This document shows, one piece after another, positions 59,920-64,000 of a stretch of DNA of 64,000 bases. The notes under the pieces are model-generated. The model searched no databases, was not told where the DNA came from, and worked only from the letters and a program-made list of their open reading frames with translations. Every line of letters starts with the position of its first letter. Within the stretch, counting starts at the first letter, position 1. A program made the translations under genes and the position numbers. Source of the stretch: Dysidea avara (Eukaryota; Porifera; Demospongiae; Dictyoceratida; Dysideidae); NCBI RefSeq assembly GCF_963678975.1, contig NC_089285.1:10278694-10342693 (forward strand), read 5' to 3'.

Positions 59920-61291
59920 GTCAGCCCCCCCTCATATCAACTACTTCCTCCGCCACTGCCACTGCATGCTTTCCTACATACTGAAAAGGAAGTGTATAGT
60001 GGTCAGTATATAGCCTAATGCTAATTCTAATAAAGCAGTCAGGTACATAAACATTTGACATTAGAGCTGTTGGGCTGCCAATGATGAACTATTTTTGGCC
60101 AAACATTATTGTCAACCACCAATTTTGGAAATTCAGTCTTACTGTCGTGTGAAATAATTAAAAATTCACAATTTACTGTGTTACCATTAAGACAGTTTGG
60201 CACCTGTTAGATTATTTCTGAGAATTTGTAGTAAATCACGGTACTGACTAACAATTGTAACCATTGTAAAGCTGATTCATTGCTTGGAATTTTGGTCATA
60301 AATATTTGAGTTGTCAAATGTGATATCAAGACTGATTTTCCAAAGTAAGGTCGCATATACTGTGTAAAAGCATAAAAATAAACATGGAAGGTGAGACTAA
60401 AAGTATGAGCATATAATAGGTTAAATTTTTGAGCACTGCAAACATAGCAAAACAGGTGAAATTAAAAGCATAATAGGTTAGTGCCTTTTAATATTGTGGG
60501 AATCTCCAGATCAGGTAGTCTTCCACAAACACTCACTTCAGAGAGTGGGATTGTTAATGCCTCCACGAGATTGATGGAGGCTGTTTTATATAAAGGCTGC
60601 CCAGTACTTTCAGAATGTGCTATGGGTGGTTGATTTGGTCTGCTAAGTAGAAGAATGGAAGTAGGACTTGTCCAATAGTAATACTAAATCTATACCCATA
60701 TTGATTCTGCATCATCCAGACATCTAGATTGCTCAGGTAATTGCCAAAGCCTTAATGTTTGATTCTGCCTACACTTATGGAGGAGCTTTAATTTCTGACA
60801 AGCCCTATGCTTAAGACTTACAGGCTTTGTCTGTTTCTTCTTCAGTAACGAGTGTAGAGATGAAGAGATAAAATCATTGCCAATAAAGCAGCTATTCCAA
60901 AAACAGGCAGTTGGCTTTCTTAAAACTGAACAAGCAATTTTCAGTATAAAGAGCAGGTAACATTTATAATCTACAATGTATCATTCAACCAGGGCTCATG
61001 TCACTTTAAAACAGGTTCTGTTCAGAATTGCTACACCATATATTTATAAAGGAGAAAACCATCTTTTTGTATGTCCGTCTACATTCCAGTTGAATTCACA
61101 CATTCTTCTTGTTCTTGTCCTAAACAGAGCACTCATCATCTAGAATAAAACAGCATGTAAATTAAGGCATGCTTAATGCAAGGATGTAGAGCAAAACTGG
61201 TTGGATTTTTTTCTGTTAACCACATGCAAACTTCAAATAAACATTCGACCTATAGCATACCTTTTATAAACCACCATATTTCCATGTGGGG
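59920..61291. other. No recognisable gene
   Basis: Only a CTCTAATAAAGCAGTCA motif at 60.03 kb and a 'caaagtaaggtcgcatat' scrap like the end of the element at 22311. The segment 60.5-60.9 kb is comparatively GC-balanced, but no frame stays open. Confidence 0.45.
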
Positions 61292-61363
61292 TGTTTAGCC
61301 AAGTGGTTAGTGCATGTGCTTTATAAGTATGAAGTCCTGGATTTGAATCCAACTGGTGGCACA
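61292..61363 (+). repeat. tRNA-derived SINE head
   Basis: 'tagccaagtggttagtgcat' is a good A box and 'ggatttgaatcc' a good B box, about 35 bp apart. The acceptor stem pairs only weakly, so this is a SINE promoter rather than a working tRNA. Confidence 0.6.
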
Positions 61364-61583
61364 TTTCCTTTTTTGTTATTGCACCATTTATGGCACCTTT
61401 TCCCCATTCTAAACCTTTTGGTACATCATTTATCTGTTATATATAAGTTTAATTGTCATACAATATTTTTTTCTTTCTTTGTAGTGTGTATACCTACTTA
61501 TAGTCATTATAAGTATTATACATTGGTTCTGGTTGTGAAATTCAAGAAGACTGTATTTAAACTACTGTACCTATCACCAATTG

Positions 61584-61879
61584 TCATAGCTCTTCTCTTA
61601 TTTGATCAGCTAGCTCTGAACATGACACACCCCCATGTTGCTCCATGATGGATAGTAAGTTGTCAAAACTTTTGGTCTGACCAGCTTTAAGGGAGCTAGC
61701 TATCTTCCTCAGAACTAGAGATGATCCTTCTGATGATCTTGCCATTTGTTGGATAACCTCCTCATCCTCAAAACTTATCACTCCTCCACTGATGAAGTGA
61801 CTAGTGAGATTCTTGATGGGTAGTGTACTGGTCAAACTGGCATAGTATTTAGTGAATACTTCCAACTTCTTCTCAGCTC
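61584..61879 (-). CDS. Roc-COR last exon, CARD-like domain
   Basis: Acceptor 'gtttatag|gagctg', phase 1, stop at 61584-61586. About 95 residues with alternating amphipathic helices. 'LVLRKIASSLKAGQTKSF' and 'LLSIMEQHGGVSCSELADQI' fit the last helices of CARD-type domains. The assignment is by pattern, and a death domain is the alternative. Confidence 0.7.
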
Positions 61880-64000
61880 CTATAAACAGTTACATATTAC
61901 ACAACTAACATTGAGATTATCACCCCACCTGATGGAGTAGGTAGATCACCTGATCCACTCAACAAGTCACCATAGTAACCAGGAGGAAGATCAGCATCAC
62001 CAGATGCTGTACAAAAGATGGTATTACCTCTACACACTGCATCAAGAGTGATATGAAGGGTAGAACACTTTGGACAGGGAATCAACAAAGCCGGTCTCTT
62101 TGCTGCAGGCTAGAATACCTTCATGATGTCACCCAGTAATGTAGTAACGTTATCAATTAGTTCCCTTCTTTCTTCACAACTAATCACATCATTTTTCACC
62201 GGCATAGTGATGGTCAACTGAATACTCTTCTTCTTCACACATCGGCTGATGTAATATTTCTGGTGTGCTCCCAATTGTAGTCCCACCTTGCCATGTCTCA
62301 TCCTATAATAAACCACTCAACTTATACACACACACACACACACTACAGACTAACTAACCACAAAAGCTGACCATTTTTTTCCACATTACGACAGATACAA
62401 TCTGCTATCAACTGATTTAAAAGGCTAACTGGAATAAAGCCATCAACAAACTTGAAGTAGATGATCCTCTCTTGTTTGGTATTAGGAGGGTTCCTACCAT
62501 CAATGTGAGGAACAAGAGAAGGAACAATGAAAGTGTCACCACTATCTGGTAATGATGGATAACCTTCTTCACTAAACCAAGCTTCTCTAGTGATATGAGC
62601 TATCAGGTGAAAGCACAGCAAAATATCTACCGCTTGTCGTTTAGTAACCTTTACCACACTGGGGTAGTCTGTGTGGAACTTGTCCAACATGTGCTGGAGA
62701 AGACTCTCATAGAGAATGCCATATTTTGCAAGCCGTTGCTGAGCTTCATCAAAACCTTTACCTCTTTTGTAAGAATGAGCAGTGATGACATAACTGAAGA
62801 GTCTAGCCAACCACCTCGGTGACAAGATCACAAGATTCTTCAAAGACTTTATCTGGCTGAAGTACAAGATGACACGTCTATCATGGAAGTACCTTAGCAC
62901 ACCTTGAAATTCTGGGCTGTTTTCAGCTATGGGAAATGTGCTGTCTGCAATGATTTCAACCATTGTGGATTTTGATATCACTTGCTCTTGGTGCTGCATA
63001 AGTGCTTGTTCAATTTTAAGAAAATACACTGGCTGCTTTGAGTTTAATGAATTAGCAGCTTTAATGGTGGTACTTTTCAAGCGCTCTATCTCTTCATCTC
63101 TACACTTGTTGCTAAGGAAGAAACAGAATTGCTCCAAAGCAGCTTCAATGCTTTCATTCATTCCAGCTAAGTGTTTAGCATAAGGCTTGTCAGAAAGCTG
63201 TTCTATAAGTGTAGGCAAAATCAATTCTTTGGCAATTTTCCAAGCTACCTTGATGTCAGGATGAAGCAAATCAATGTGAGTACCAGCAAGTATTACTGTT
63301 GGCTGTAATGGAGACAGGTCTCCCTCCCTTCCTTCTACTGAGCAGACTGAATCAACTACCTGAAGCCAGTAGTGGATACCGGAGATGATGGTACCACATT
63401 CTGGAGATAGCAGGAAACCTTTACGTGGAACAACCTTACCCATCAATTTCAATGAGGCATTAAATGTGATGGTCACTACTCCACTCTCTGAAATGAAAAC
63501 TGAGTGAGTGTTATGGAAGACTACCTGACCTGGGAAATCCCACGGAGTGAGATTCAGACTATAGGGATCATATTGGAAAGCAGTGGAAGAAACTTCCTGT
63601 GTGGCTTGAGGATGTAGTTCATGTTTACAAGAATCATCTAGGGCCAGCACAGAAGAATTAGACAACTCATTACTGGTTTTCACTAAAGATGTAGCAGAAG
63701 GCATTGGTACATTATTGGTGGCATCAAATGGCATTATTTCTCTTACAACATCTTCCCTTAGCTGGTCAACAAATTGATAATAGAGTAGGTTAGTCTTGTC
63801 AGAGGGGCTAATTCTTGTCCAATTTTTGCAATAAATTTTGCACACATCAACTTTAATAGCTTCTGTGGCAGCTTGACCCTCAACAAACTCTTCATCAAGG
63901 AAAGATGAGATAAGGCAAGTCTTACCAGTATTCTCTGCCCCTACTAGTAATACCTGTAGGTCCCTGGACTCAGCTACTCCTTCTTTCATAGCCAGCGAGT
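61584..64000 (-). CDS. Roc-COR GTPase with C-terminal CARD-like domain (3' part; one in-frame stop)
   Basis: Visible exons on the minus strand are 64000-62359 (open at the window edge), 62302-61930 and 61879-61584, with introns of 56 and 50 bp. Numbered from the methionine at 63989: P-loop GAENTGKT (17-24), switch II DFPGQ (151-155), G4-type THID (237-240), COR segments around 361-402 ('LVILSPRWLARLFSYVI'). The frame is open before that methionine, so the N-terminal part lies beyond the window. The last exon encodes about 95 residues resembling a CARD/death-fold helix bundle ('LTSHFISGGVISFEDEE', 'ASSLKAGQTKSFDNLLSIME'). TAG at 62110-62112 interrupts the second exon in frame; without it the same frame continues ('PAAKRPALLIPCPKC'). 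Roco proteins are GTP-controlled signalling scaffolds; CARD domains pair with adaptors in immunity or cell death. Intact elsewhere, so either a recent pseudogene, a nonsense allele, or a sequence error. Confidence 0.85.
61930..62302 (-). CDS. Roc-COR middle exon, with in-frame TAG
   Basis: Acceptor 'tattatag|gatgag' and donor 'ccatcag|gtgggg' in the same frame as its neighbours. It encodes 'LQLGAHQKYYISRC', 'ELIDNVTTLLGDIMK' and, beyond TAG at 62110-62112, a cysteine-containing stretch 'LLIPCPKCSTLHITLDAVC' (CPKC knuckle-like). A nine-base 'gtattctag' at the stop looks like a mini-intron but is far too short to splice. Confidence 0.75.
62359..64000 (-). CDS. Roc-COR exon (5' end outside window)
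   Basis: Holds the whole Roc GTPase and most of COR. It ends at '..cttttgtg|gttagt', phase 2, joining 'G|atgaga' of the next exon to give LLWMRHG. The donor is GTTAGT. Confidence 0.88.

Noticed and set aside
61292-61363. Functional tRNA gene
   Set aside because: A and B boxes are good but the acceptor and anticodon stems do not pair properly; a tRNA-derived SINE fits better.
61286-61648. 120-aa plus-strand ORF near the Roc-COR gene
   Set aside because: Begins in a SINE and ends in antisense of the CARD exon; no motifs.
62110-62120. Nine-base 'gtattctag' as a mini-intron in the Roc-COR gene
   Set aside because: Far below the minimum spliceable length; an in-frame stop is the simpler reading.

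Overview
The window is animal nuclear DNA: AT-rich, with intron-split genes, GT/AG splice sites and a high density of transposable-element debris. A Roc-COR GTPase gene ending in a CARD-like domain, two of whose introns are only about 50 bp, together with the mix of non-LTR retrotransposons, Tigger/pogo elements and MITEs, suggests an early-branching marine invertebrate. A demosponge is my best guess, but this is inference and I cannot name the species. There are no bacterial operons, rRNA genes or CRISPR arrays.

Layout. 1-14.3 kb is a repeat field. A block of about 2.5-2.9 kb occurs at 1-2457 and 5775-8690, with a partial third copy at 12205-12988. Copy 1 is followed by an antisense CR1/L2-like LINE (about 2.46-4.9 kb). 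Foldback MITEs and a putative TTAA-type element end also lie here. At 14605-17192 sits a complete-ended Tigger/pogo-type transposon flanked by TA. It carries a decayed, internally deleted DDE transposase on + and, facing it on -, a decayed gene joining a conserved N-terminal domain, an octapeptide S/T/Q repeat and a Ulp1-type cysteine protease. 17.2-24 kb holds fragments: a basic/coiled-coil coding remnant, a Tnp2-like transposase exon, a LINE 3' fragment, a broken exon of the gene family described next, and several TIR elements.

24.4-37.8 kb and 42.4-57.1 kb hold two tandem paralogous genes (here A and B). Each has four coding exons with matching phases and identical lengths for exons 2-4 (160, 128 and 180 nt), predicting proteins of 232 and 237 aa. 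I do not recognise the family. Exon 1 looks conserved at the protein level, while exons 2-4 differ by many replacements but no indels or stops. Their long introns are full of MITEs, microsatellites, a 20-bp minisatellite and a recurring spliced-looking repeat (called R1 here). A frameshifted third exon 4 at 19.29 kb shows that the family once had another member upstream.

57.5-58.7 kb is a second dead LINE. 61.58-64.0 kb (-) is the 3' part of the Roc-COR-CARD gene, entering from beyond the right edge. It contains one in-frame TAG in its second visible exon. A short motif resembling TACTCTAATAGAGCAGTCA recurs at least 18 times across the window and inside several unrelated element families.

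Functionally, the likely host content is gene A, gene B and the Roc-COR-CARD gene. Nearly everything else is mobile DNA or its remains.
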